From NCBI GenBank assembly GCA_026545225.1, contig CM048848.1, positions 45,466,806 through 45,530,805 on the forward strand: a stretch of 64,000 nucleotides of DNA. The letters run 5' to 3'. This document shows, piece by piece, positions 34,701 through 47,748 of this stretch. The stretch comes from Cornus controversa (lineage: Eukaryota > Streptophyta > Magnoliopsida > Cornales > Cornaceae). The notes below the pieces were generated by a model. That model saw only the letters and a program-made list of their open reading frames with translations. It was not told the origin of the DNA and made no database searches. Numbering within the stretch: the first letter of the stretch is position 1; each line of letters opens with the position of its first letter. Both the position numbers and the translations under genes were made by a program.

Positions 34701-37700
34701 TGTTTACGCAAGTTATCAACATGTCATCAACATAGAGCAACAAGTACAAATACGAACCATCTGAGAGCCTCCTATGATACACATAACTGTCGAACTCACT
34801 CCTACAATAGTCATTCCCTACCATAAAGGTGTCGAATCGCTTGTACCACTGTCTAGGAGAATGCTTCAGTCCATACAAGGATTTCTTCACTAGGCAAACA
34901 TGGTCTTCCTTTTCCAGAATCTTAAACCCCTCAGGTTGATGTATATAAATCTGCTCTTCCAACTCTCCACGCAAGAACGTAGTCTTGACATCAAGCTACT
35001 CAAGTGCCAAGTCATTCAGAGCAACCATAGCAAGTAACACTCAGATTGAGCTATGTTTCACAGCAGGAGAGAAAACTTCATTGAAGTCCATCCCTTCCCT
35101 CTGTGTATAGCCTCTCGCCACCAAGCGTGACTTGAACCTTGAATCTTCCACTCCTAGAGTTCCTTTCTTCTTATTGAAGACCCATTTACAACCTACAATC
35201 TTTTAACCCTTAAGCTTCTTGACTAGCTCCCAACTCTGGCTCTTATGAAGAGACTCAATCTCCTCACTTATGGCAACAGACCACTGTACTAACTCTCCAC
35301 CCATTATGGCCTCATGATAAGTACACGGTACCTGCTCATTAATACTCTCTGCCACATGAAGTGCATAAGCAACCGAATCAGCATGTGAATAGCCATACTT
35401 TTGAGGTGGCTTAATTGCCCTCCTCGGTCTATTGCTGCAGCTGTGCATCTTCCTCAACTTGAAACTACACCTGCTCATCATTCGACTGATCAGGAACACT
35501 CTCTAATTGAACCTTTGATAGCTCCACCTGCTCACTGACACCCTGAGTTCTAGCTAAATCAACTACCTTCCTCTGCGGAGTAAGCATCATAGACTCATGA
35601 AAGGTCACATCTCTGCTAACAAGTAATTTCTTTCCTGAAGCATTTGGGCACCACAATATGTATCCCTTGACCCCGGGCTCATAACCAAGAAATATGCACT
35701 TCTTAGCCCTCGGTTCAACTTTTCCTCATTGACATGAGTATATGCAGGACACCCAAATATTCTCATATTACTATAACTAGCAGGAGAACTAGACCATACC
35801 TCCTCCGGAGTCTTATAGTTGATGGAGACCGGTTCACCAAGAAACAAGCTATGGAAACAGCTTCAGCCCAGAACACTTTGTCTAACCCAACATTGGACAA
35901 CATACACCGTGCTCTCTCCAATAGTGTTATGTTCATCCGTTCTGCAACTCCATTCTGCTGTGGAGTTTTCCTCACTGTGCGGTGTCTCACAATCCAGTGA
36001 GTCTTGCAAAACTCATTAAATTCTCCATCACAGAACTCCAAACCATTGTTTGTCTTCAAGCGTTTAACCTGTTTCTTAGTTTGCTTTTCAATTGAGGTCT
36101 TTCACTGCATGAACGTGACAAAGGCCTCATTCTTGTGTTTCAGAATATAAACCCAAACTTTTCAAGAAAAATCATCGATCAACGTCATCATATATCTACC
36201 ACCACCATATGAATTAACCTGAGAAGGACCCCAAAGATCAGAATGGGTATAATCCAATGTGCCCTTGGTCCTGTGAATTCCCGCACTAAACTTCACTCTA
36301 CACTGTCTTCTGAAGACACAATGCTCACAGAAATTCAACTTTCCGATTTTCTGACCACCAAGTAGGCCCTGCTTACTCAGAACATCCATCCCTCTCTCAC
36401 TCATATGCCCCAGCCGCATATGCCATAACCTGGTAGTATCTAAATCCGGATCTGAGAACGATACTGCAGCAGAACTTGTAACTGTGGTACCTTGCACAAC
36501 ATACAAACCATGTTGCTTCAGTCCTTTCATCACCACAAGAGCAGCCTTTGAAACCTAATGACTCCACCTTCAGCCTTGTAACTGCAGCCGATGGACGGAC
36601 CCAGGGAAATCAAATTCTTCTTCAGTTCTGGAACATGCCTGACATTAGTCAGTGTTCTTACAATACTGTCAAACATCTTGATTCGAACTGTACCGATACC
36701 TACTACCTTGCACGATACATTATTCCCCTGTAGAACTTTCCCTCCATCAATGGAACGATAAGAGGTAAACCAGTCCCTGTTAGGACAAATGTGATACGAG
36801 CAACCCAAATCAAGTATCCACTCATCGCTAGAGCCACAAGCAGAAATTGTGAAAACGCTACCACCATCTGAATCATTGCCCTCTGCAACAGCCACCCCAG
36901 CGGCTTCGAAGGATTTTCCCTTTCCCTTCCTACGCTCTGGACAATCTTTCCAGAAGTGCCCTTCCTTGTGACAAGTGAAGCATTTCAGTACCTTTGATTT
37001 GTTCTTAGACTGAGAACGACCTCTGTTGCTAGACCCTCCCTTCTGATCTGTTCTCCCTCTAACAACCAAACCCTCTGCCAAACGTTCTTCTCTGCAACTC
37101 CTTAGAATTCAAGATGCCTTTATGTCTTCCATGGACAAATTAGTTTTGCCAAACATCATTGTATCGACAAAGTTCTCGTACGAGGGTGGAGAGAATACAA
37201 CAAAATAATAGTCTGATCCTCATTCTCTATTTTAATATCAATATTATTTAAATCCATGATGACAGCATTAACCTTGTCAGGGTGGTCTTTTAGAGACGAA
37301 CCTTCTGCCATTTGAAGAGTGCACAATCGCTTCTTTAGGTACAAGCGATTCGCAAGAGACTTCGTCATTTAACGGGATTCCAACTTGCTCCATAGCCCAT
37401 CCGCCGTAGTTTCTCCGGAAACTTCTCGCAAATCCTAGTTACTCAAGCACAATAGAATTACACTGTGTGCTTTCTCAGTGGCCTCATCTTTCTGATAGTC
37501 CTTCCACTTTTCTGGCAATGCATCCTTTCCCTTCAGCGCCTTGGATATCCCATATTGAAACAACAGGGCCTGCATCTTAACCCGCCACAGGTTGAAGTCA
37601 TTCATGTTGTTAAACTTCTCGATTTTCATAAACTTGGTCGACATCCCAGCTTAGAACCGAAAGCTTTGATACAAATTTGTTGTGAAAACTGTCGTGAACC

Positions 37701-40700
37701 AAGCACAATCACGTAATACGACACAAACGAAACAAGCACAACACACAGAACACAGAAATTTACGAGGTTCGGCGATGTGCTTACGTCCACGGCGAAGATC
37801 CGACGAAAGATTTCACTATGCGTAAATCAGGAGATTACAAGTTCCAACCTGAAACCCTAGCTCTCGCTCTCTCACTCTCTTTCTGCGTATATATTGAGCT
37901 ACAAGAGAGTCCTAATCTGGGTCCAAAACCCACAAGTGAAAAACGGGTTATAAAATTTTTTTCGGGGACGTTGCCCTCGGACTCCTGTGGCTTTGGTGGC
38001 TTAAGGCCACACAAAGCCCATTTTCAGGTCAAAATTGGGTCGCAACGCGACCCGGACCCAGACAAAATTCGGGCCACAACATAACAAAAACATATAAACT
38101 TGCAAATGTTTACAAGCAACGGCGAAATCACAAGCCATAGCTTGACCAAAAAAGATGACTCATGGGCCACTACTGTAGATTAGTGTAGACAATCTCAAAA
38201 ACATCCTTGCGTTTTCTTCATTGTCCAGCGGCGAGGGATGTTTGGGCTATGTTTTAGCCTTGTTAGGTATGCATTGGGTGTCTTCTAGTTCCACGGTAGA
38301 CATAATCAAGGCTTGGAGAGGGTGTAAAGTGGATAGCCGAGCCAGAGATGCTTGGAGGACCACTCTCCTTTGTTTATGGTGGGGGTTGTGCGTGAGAAAT
38401 AGGAGATCCTTTAATGGAGAGGAGACTCCTATTTGGTCTCTCAAGTACATCATTCTTGGTTCTTTATTCTTTTGGGTGAATGGGCGGAATTGTAAATCTG
38501 TGGGAGATTTTGTTGATAGCTTGAAATTATAGTTGGCCGTTGTCGGCTTTTTTGTGTATTTCTTTGGGCGCACTCCCCTCTTGGGCATTTTTTAATGAAA
38601 TCTTACTTATAAAAAATAAAAATAAATCTATAGTAACAACATACTAACTTAAATATAAGGGCTTGACTAGAACTAAAACTTGATTTCGAGATTTTTGAGG
38701 TGGATCCTGCCTTGAAATCAAACAAATTTATTATGAACTGCTGACTGCACCATGACGACTTAGTGACATGCCCGGGTAAGACACTGTTGTTGCAAAAGTC
38801 ACCATGATCACATATGCTTTGATGTTTTATGATTATACATAACTAAGTTCATTTTGGATTTGATTTATTGTTGTAGAAATCTTGATTCTCTCACCATTGG
38901 CTGGTTTCTATGGGTGTTCTACCTTGCATTTGATTATTACTTATTATTATTACTGTTGTTGTTATTTTATATAAATGCTCCATGTGTCCATGGAGGGGAT
39001 CCTACCTGCTTATTATTAGATAAAACAAGAAAGGTAACCATGGGATAGAAAGGCTTTATTCAACAAAAAAGAAGACCTAAATGGGATACGATTGCCAGAA
39101 GAGAGATAAAGTAGCTATTGGGATGCAAATAAGGCATACCCAATCTGTCCAGTTCAACAAAACCATTAACAAGAATAGGGAGACTCTGCTTGCTAACAGA
39201 TAGTCGAACCCCGAGGAGGCTTTTTAATCCATACCCATAATAGTTAGTTGATCTTCACATGATTTCTTTCGCTGTACACTTGTGAACTGGTGGATGGAGG
39301 AAGGAATTCTAATATCTTTCTGATTAAATACCTCAAGGACCATGGGACCACTTCATCTGAAGATGAAGACGGCCAACTTTGAATCAGATTCAGGAATGAT
39401 GCTGGTGAACCCAATGTAGAGAAAAGTTTCAGCCTTTCTAACACTGCAGAGAATTCTACCTAAACAGTTGTCAAAATAATCTCCGTCCCATAATAAGTGT
39501 CACTGTTTTCTTATTAAATGTCCAAAAATAAGTGTCTACTTTCCTTTCTGAGATGTCCCAAAATTCAACTTCTCCAGAGGCCTAAATTTTGAATATATTT
39601 TCAAATCAATTGAGCAAATGTTTAAATTTTGTTGGATTAGTTTTGTAAAATTCAATGCTGCGGCACTTGTTCTGGGACGGAGATAGTATAATAAGAAAAG
39701 GCAAAGATTAGTCTTCCTGCAGTATCTCTTAGATACCTCCAACACCACCATTGCATTATCTCTTAGATACCTCCAACTCCACCATCGACAAGGTTTCCTC
39801 TACAAATACCATCAGTGTTAACTTGATAGTGACTGGGCGAGGGTTAGATCAAACACAGGAAAGTTTGTTTCTTTTAATATATATATATTTTTAAATTTGT
39901 ATTTATTTATTTATTCATTTTTTTTTTGTTTTGTTGCCTAAAATTGGCTTTAAAAAGATATGAAAATATCAAGTGTGGCACAATCAAAATAATTAACCTC
40001 AAATTTGGGGATGAAAGATAATAGAAACTAAAATAGCCACCTCCTTATTTAAAATTTTTAGTTACTATTTATTATTTTCTAACATTGAATTGATTTTCTT
40101 GCAAATAGGGATGGAAACAGGTCGAGTTCAGGGTTGGCCACTTTATCCAACCCTGTCCCATGACAAAAACTCTTTCCTACCCAACTAGGGCAGGGTGGGT
40201 TCTGGTCCTACTATGCACAATTCTGAAAGATGGATTCTATTTCTAAAAATTTGAGATAATTCTTATTAAAAGTCTGTATAAACAAATACTTAACATTATC
40301 TCTATATATTTCTTATCTTCTTAATAGAAAATCTTAAAGATTATGGGAATGTCTAATAATAGAAAAATTGTTAATATATATTTTATAACTAATCAGGTGG
40401 GTTCAGTGTCTTATTTCCTTTGCATTTTCTTTCCATTGCAGGAACCTTGCCTTCTATCACATGTAACAATTTATAACAAGTCCGTTTTGGAATGGGAAAT
40501 TTCAGTTGGCTTGCGTTACAAGGTTAGTTAGAGAATTGCCATATTGATCCTCGATGTATCAAGTTGTTGAAGTTCCTTTCTCCTATTGATCCTCCATGTA
40601 TAATAAGTCCGTTTTTCTTTTTTAATTTAGATCATGTACATCAATTTCACCTCTTTAGTTTATGTTATTAGCTTCATTACATATTAAATATTTGTGACCA

Positions 40701-43101
40701 TGTTTCTAGAGTACTTTACATCTAGGTGCCAAAAGTGGGGAAAGGAGGGAGAATGATGATGGAGAGAGCGGGGGAGAAGTGAGATTACTGAACTAATCTT
40801 TGAGAAAATTGAAATGTCTTTGTTGGAAATGAGAAAACATACCTCTAGATTTTCTGTGGATGTGGAATTGTTCTTGTATTAATGAGGGGTACATAATAAC
40901 TTAATCATCTATGTGGCACATTGCACTTGTTTGGGGTAATTGATGTCTGGGCTGATTAATGAGATGAGGTTTTGTGTTCAATGGATCAACTCTTTTTAAG
41001 AGATTCATATGTATAGATGTGTTATATAATTCTCTCTCTCTCTGACGAAGGAAGCTATGAAAACATTTGCGCACGAACAAGGATAACTTTGAATCCACAA
41101 AGTTAAAAGAAAATTGCAAAGCAATTGATATATTATTGATAAATTGATTGATTGATTCCTGCCCTAGGGCAATACATATATTTATAATAGAATAAGCAAC
41201 TTAACCACCAAGAAACCTAACTGCTTAAGAAACTTAAAAACAATAGGAAAACTAGCAGCACAATGAAACTACTAAAAATAAATCTTTCTCCAAATATTTT
41301 AAAAAAATTAAATAAGAAACCTAATAATTAAAAACTACTAAATATGAAAAGTCATCCAAATCCGAGTTTGTTTGGTCCACGAACAAAATTTCTGAAATAT
41401 TCTTCAAAAATGTGATTTTGGAGACCTAGACGAAGGTTTTCAGCCGAAAAACGACATGGGCCAGTAGCTAAAACTACTGAGTTTTGTTTATTGGGTCGTT
41501 TCCGATAGAGAATGGGTCTCTTCAATTTAAAATATGGTTGTCGAAAATTCTGTCCTACATCAGTCCCCTCCTCTTCAAAAAAAACCCATCCTCGAGTTTC
41601 GCTGCAGATTAAGTGGATCATCATAAATGAGTATGAACAGAATTTCATGAATTTCATACCACTGAAGACTTGATCTTCAATTCTTCATAAACTTGCTTCA
41701 GATTTTTTGCTCACTTATTTTCTCTTTCCTTCAACTTCTTTCGAGAATCTTCTTCAATCATATTTTTTGATTTGCTTTTCTTTTCATTGGCTTCATCATA
41801 ACCAACTCTCAATATATCCATTGTTACTTCACATTCTAATTTCACTATTGGAACTTGCATGTCTCGTAGTTCTTCTTCTAATCCATCTTTTTTCACTTTG
41901 AAGTGTCGCACAAGCTTCTTTACATAATTGAAATCCTCCTTGGCAGAAAAAACATCTTCCTTTTGGGACTTCTCAATGCTACAATCTCTTTCATTATAAG
42001 TTTCGAATGGATTAGATAATTCAACCATTAGATCACCATCATCTTCTATTGCCGTGTTATATGCCTTTTCTTTTTCTACCGGCTTGTGTAAAGGAATTGA
42101 TATTTCCAAATTCTCAACTTCATCTTCACTTTACCATAAAGTTCTCATAGCATACCTGCTTAGTCTTGGCCCCAGCTAGCTTCCTATTTATGCCAACAAA
42201 CCTATGGCCTTTTCGTATCTTGGGGTGTTAATGACTCTTTACAGGACATGGCATGAGAGGTTTGTTCACATGTTATGGTTGGTGCTTTGATCCATCATCT
42301 ACTTTAAGCCCCAAGCTTTATTATTGTTCATATGAGATGCTTATGTTATTTTGTAATGTAAATTGTATTGTCAAATTATCTCTTTTATGGATATGGCATT
42401 TGAACCCCATGTCCACTTGATACTCGTTCCAAGTCATCACTTGGCCAAGGCACTAGTTTGTGATGGTGACATATTGTTGAGCATCAAAATAGTGAGACTA
42501 TGTTACTGAGACTGCCTGCTTACCCCAAGGTACTCATGTTGACCCAACATGACACAACACTGGCATGGGTGCGGGATATGAATCCAACACAAATATCCGC
42601 TTGAGGATGAAAGTAAAAGAAGAAGAAGAAAAAGATCGCACCAGCTTGAGTTCTTAAAAATTAGGGGTGAAAATAGGATGGGACCAGCCCAACCCAACCC
42701 GACCTGATATTTTGCGGGTTTGGGCTAGCTATTTCAGCAATCGGGTTGGGCTCGGGTTGAGTTTTCCCAACCCTAGCCCATTTTGTGATGGGTTTGGGTT
42801 AAAAATATTCTAACCCGAACACGATTTATTTATTATAAAATATTTTATTCTTGAATATTAAATTAAATCCTAACCCTATAAATATTTCATCCAACGGTTA
42901 TGCTTGTGTATGTATATATTTCTTAACCCTTCAGAAGGAACCCTAGATCGTTGTGTTATTCTCTTCATCCCACTGCTGAGAATCCTTCGCTGCCTGCGCC
43001 ATCACCATCGCCGCCTCGCCATCAATCATCTGGGTCTTGTCTTTTAGTTACAAATAGTTAATTAACAAAGTGAAATGAAAACTCGTATGAATAACATACA
43101 C

Positions 43102-43144
<43 letters not shown>

Positions 43145-46100
43145 CACGAGCTGCTCCATTGTGACTTGGAGGTCATGGGTTTGAAACACAGAAACAACCT
43201 CTGTATGCATGGAAAGCTTTGTCAGTAGGAATGTGAATTGATCAAAAGAGGATACCTATAGGTTTTGGTTTAACGATTTCCAATCTCCCTATGCACTGAA
43301 GCTCTTGCGAGCTGTTCGAGCTCGACGATGGTTTCTCCATGGATTATTTGTCGGTTAGGGTTTTGATTTCTTCTTGGTATATCTCTAATTATAGTGGAAT
43401 TTTTTCCTAGAATTGTTGTGCTTTGTTGTGTTCTCTTTCAATTTCTCGGGAATTTTTTTTTTCTCTTTTAAGATTTCCAATCAGGCAAACAGGGCACTGT
43501 GCGCCAGCCCACAAATTTTCAAATCCGGTTTAGACAACCCTAAACCGAAGTCGGGTTGGCCCACAATGCCCATAATCTGTGTTGGGTTCGGGTTGGCCCA
43601 TCAACCCGCTCGACTTGCACCACCCATATTAAAAATTAAAGGTTTCAATTGTTGAAGTATTCTAGCTTGTTGTAGGGGGAACAATCACTAAAATTGTAGC
43701 AAAATTTGAAGGAAGTAGAATTTGAAAAGAAGAAGAAGAAGATGATTGTGAATGGGGATGAAACTTGCTGGGGCTTTTTCTCTCAACTTCTCATGTAGAG
43801 AAAAGGAAAGCAATATAATATGAGAAGTCTTCTTAAATTTTGATATTCCTCCCCTAACTTATTTTTATTTTCAGACTAACCATGAATGCTATTATACATT
43901 ATCTTTTTTCTTTATAAAACCGTTTAATATTCTATATTCCTCCCCAACCTTTTTTTCTTTTGATTGTAAGCTACCTCGAATAATAATAAATTCCCCGAGG
44001 TTTGGCTAAATTACCCATGACTGAAATCTTTTGAAAAAGTGTGGTCAAGCTCCCCCAGGTTTTACATAATCACTATGACCCTTGACGTCAATTAGGGGTT
44101 AAGTCCATCAATGAGATAATGTCTAAATACCAAAAATACTCTTACATGTAACTAAATGAATTAAATGTCCCTATAAACTCTAATTAATTTTTTTAATTTG
44201 CAACACTAATATATTTTATTTAATCTAACTAATATTTCTTTTTATTTATTTGGGAATGTTGCCCTGCAAAGCTACACAGGACCAAATGGGGTCCCTATAC
44301 TCTCAAGATATAAAAAAAAAATCAACTCTCTCCCCCATAGATTTACAATTTCTCCCCATAACCCAACAAAAAAGAGAACTAAGAATAGAGAATTTCAATG
44401 CCCCAATAGGATTCTCCACCCCTTACGTTCCCTCTACAAGCACCACCAAGCACACAAGGGCGTCACCCTCCAAAAGACACAAGCTTGGGACCCTCCACTC
44501 TCTCCAAGCCTCTATCATACCTCTCAAAGATCGAGGCATAATCCACTGTACCTCGAACAACCCCAAAAGCAAATCACAAGACAATGAAGTAACAGGTAGC
44601 CAACCGACTCCTCGTCTCTCCTACACGTACAACAACAATTAACAATAATATGACTCCTCCTCAAGTTATTGAGCTTTAGAATCCATCCTAGGACAGCGTC
44701 CATCCAAAGAAAGGGCCCTTAGTGTGCCACACAACTTTCCATGGAACATCCGACCCCTCACTAGACGAAAGACGAAAGGCTCTTGTAAAAGGAAAGAACA
44801 TCAAAACTCCCTTGAGAAGAAGCCGTCCACATCAAAGAGTCGAGTCTATCTCCATCCACCCCTGCTGATAAATCAACTTCAAAAAACCCAACACGTCCTC
44901 CAGCTCCCAATCCTGGAAGTGCCTCAAGAAGCGAACATCCCAACTCATCCTACTGCTATCAAGCTGATAACAATCAACAACAAAGGTGTGTTTATTCGAG
45001 GCAATCCGATAAAGGGAAGGGAAAGAGCGAGTCAACGAACGATCACCGCACCAAACATCCTCCCAAAACCAAATGTTTCTGCCATTTCCGACGAAAAATC
45101 TGATGTGTTCAGAGAATTCATCCCATCCCTTGTGAATGAATTTTCAAACACCCACACCCCCCTGAATCCTCACTCTGAGGAACACCAACCTCCCCTCTCC
45201 TCCCCAAATTTGCTAGAAATGACCCTCCTCCAAAGCTTGCCTCTCCCTCCCAAACCTCTATAACCACTTTCTCAAAAGAGCCTTATTAAAAGGCACCATT
45301 CTCCTAATCCCCAAACCTACTCTTAATTGACAAGATGGTATTTGAACTCCTCTCCCATACCCCCCCACAAAAAGTTCCTCTGAAGCCTCTCAATCCTCTC
45401 AGCCACAGAGATCGGAATTTGGAAAAGAGAAAGGAAATAGGTAGGAAGGCTAGATAGAGTGCTCTTCAAAAGAGTAACCCTACCGCCCTTCGAAAGATAC
45501 TGCTTCTTCCACCCCACTAGCCTCCTTTCAAATCTCTTAACCATTGGATTCCAACCACCCACTCTCCTCGAAGGAGCTCCCAACAACAACCCTAGACACG
45601 AAATAGGGAAAGAGCTAACGCCACACCCAAGATTCTCCGCAAGGTCAGAAATGCCCAGAACCTCCCCCACTGGCACAAGCAAACTCTTCCCTATATTGAT
45701 TTTCAGCCAAGAAACTGGCTGAAAGCAAATCAATACACACCTTAAATATCTCATCCGCTTCACAAAAAACTAGGGTATCATTTGCGAAAAGTAGGTGGGA
45801 CACACCTATCTGGCTGGCAGCGTCCCTACCCACCCTGAAACCTCTTATAAACCCTAGCTCAACTGCCCTCCCCATCAATCTGCTAAGAGCCTCTACCACA
45901 ATAATGAATAAAAAAAGGGGAAAGCGGATCCCCCTTCCTAAGCCCCCGGGAGATGCTGAAGAAACCAGTCGGAGACCCCGTTCACAAGGACCGAGAACCG
46001 AACTGAGGAAATGCAAAACTCAATCTACCGCCTCCACCTCTCCCCAAATCCCATCCTCTCCAACAAATAGATCAAAAACTTCCAGCTCACATGATTGTAA

Positions 46101-47684
46101 GCTTTCTCGATGTCAAGCTTACAAAGCACCCTCGGGACATCGTTGCTCAATTTGGATTCAACGCACTTGCTGGTAATAATAGTTGAGTCCAATATCTGAC
46201 GCCCCCTAACAGAAGCATTTTGGAATTCCAAGATAATCCAACACTTCCTTCAACCTTGAGGCTATGACTTTAGTTATTAGTTTATAGATACATCCCACCA
46301 AACTAATAGGTCTAAAATCCCTAATGTCAGACGCGCTCCCCTTCTTGGGGATAAGAGCAATAAAGGAAGCATTCAAACTTTTTTCGAACTGGCCCGAGAA
46401 CAAAAGGCATGAAAGGAACCCATCACCCCCCCCCCCCCCCCACACACACACACACCCCATCTTCCAAAAGGAATCTCGAGGTAAAGCCATCTGGGCTTGG
46501 GGCTTTATCCCCCTCGCAACTCTTTAGCGCCAGCAAAACTTCCTCTTCACTGAAAGGCCTCTCCAACCCGTCTCTATCTGCCTCTGAGATTAAATCAAAA
46601 TGCACCCCCCCAAAAGGGGTCTCCAACTAAACTCCTCTATGTACAACCTCTGACAAAAGAAAGAGATCCCCCTACACACCTCCTCTCTACAAAGCACCTC
46701 CCCATCCTGCTAATATGATTTCCCCTCCGATGAGCATTGGCGAGCATATGGAAATACCTCGTGTTCTTGTCACCCTCCTTGAGCCAAAGAGCCCTAGACT
46801 TCTGACACCACAAAATTTCCTCCAAGGTAGCAATCTCTGCCTGGCACTCCTCCTTCCTTTGCCTCCCTTCCTCCTCGATGCCTCCCAACCCCTCCAAGCA
46901 ATCGAGGTCAGCAATTTTAAACATCGCCCTATTCTTTCTCCACTCCATGTTTCCAAACACCTCCTTATTCCATCTTTTCACATTCTCCTTCAAAGAGTGA
47001 AGCTTGCCCGCAAGAATGAAGCTCGAGGTACCCCTCACCCTAGAATGCTCCCACCAACCCCTCACTCTCTCTTTGAAGTCCTTAGCCTGAAGCCACATAT
47101 AAAGGAGGTGATTTCTTTCAGGGACGACCTCATGTTGAGGTCCTTAAGAACGAAAAGGACATCAACGATTTGACTCAGTGTTTGGGAAAACCCAAGGCTC
47201 TTCGATTGCGATGCAACACTGATTACAATTAAGTCTAGAGTTTGATTCAAGGTCCCTTTTGAATTTTAATTCATCAATCGTTATCCCAAACCCAAATCTT
47301 CGTTCTTGGGTTTTGTACATCATCGCAAGGAGGCTTTGATTAGGTTCAAGGAGCTCAAAAATGGCAGAAGGGGGCTTTCGGGATGGAGCCAACTGGATTA
47401 TCCTTCACATCAATTTTGTGGGCTTTCTTTTGGGATTACACTAGTTCTTCGTGTCAGCCAGAAAATTGCCTCTGGTGCTTAATAGCATTGAAGAAAGAGC
47501 AGATTTGGTCTCTGAATATGTTTTAATCAGCCAATTGTTGGAATGGTTGCCTTCGATTACACTTTGATCATAAAGGTTGTTTTTGAAGAAAGAACATATT
47601 TGGGGAAAAAGATGAACAATGGTTAATGGTGTCTTCAGTAGTTTGACTAGTTAGTTCTTGAGGAGAGAGGGAGTGAGTGAATAA

Positions 47685-47748
<64 letters not shown>

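Larger units (their letters stand above)
33900..38081 (-). mobile_element. Antisense Copia element with deletion from RNase H into the 3' LTR
   Basis: The 5' LTR (38081-37679) and the partial 3' LTR (about 34222-33900) share long blocks (TTTCACTATGCG, CAAACCCTAGCTCTCGCTCT). Between them on the minus strand come gag, protease, integrase and reverse transcriptase in Copia order. A decayed primer site (TGTATCAAAGCTTTCGG) lies at about 37675-37655. RNase H breaks off after [17 protein letters not shown] and passes directly into LTR sequence, so the end of RNase H, the polypurine tract and the first part of the 3' LTR are deleted. No 5-bp duplication was found (AAAAC left, TAACA right). It lies in intron 1, antisense to the host gene. 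Confidence 0.88.

Noticed and set aside
38082..38220. A 5-bp target duplication for the intron-1 Copia element
   Set aside because: Flanks AAAAC and TAACA do not match; the borders look right but no duplication can be claimed.
44250..45263. Long plus-strand frames of 130 and 179 codons
   Set aside because: They are antisense shadows of the LINE C-terminal and RT region, which reads convincingly on the minus strand.
46715..47173. Plus-strand frame of 152 codons
   Set aside because: It is a shadow of the LINE linker on the minus strand.
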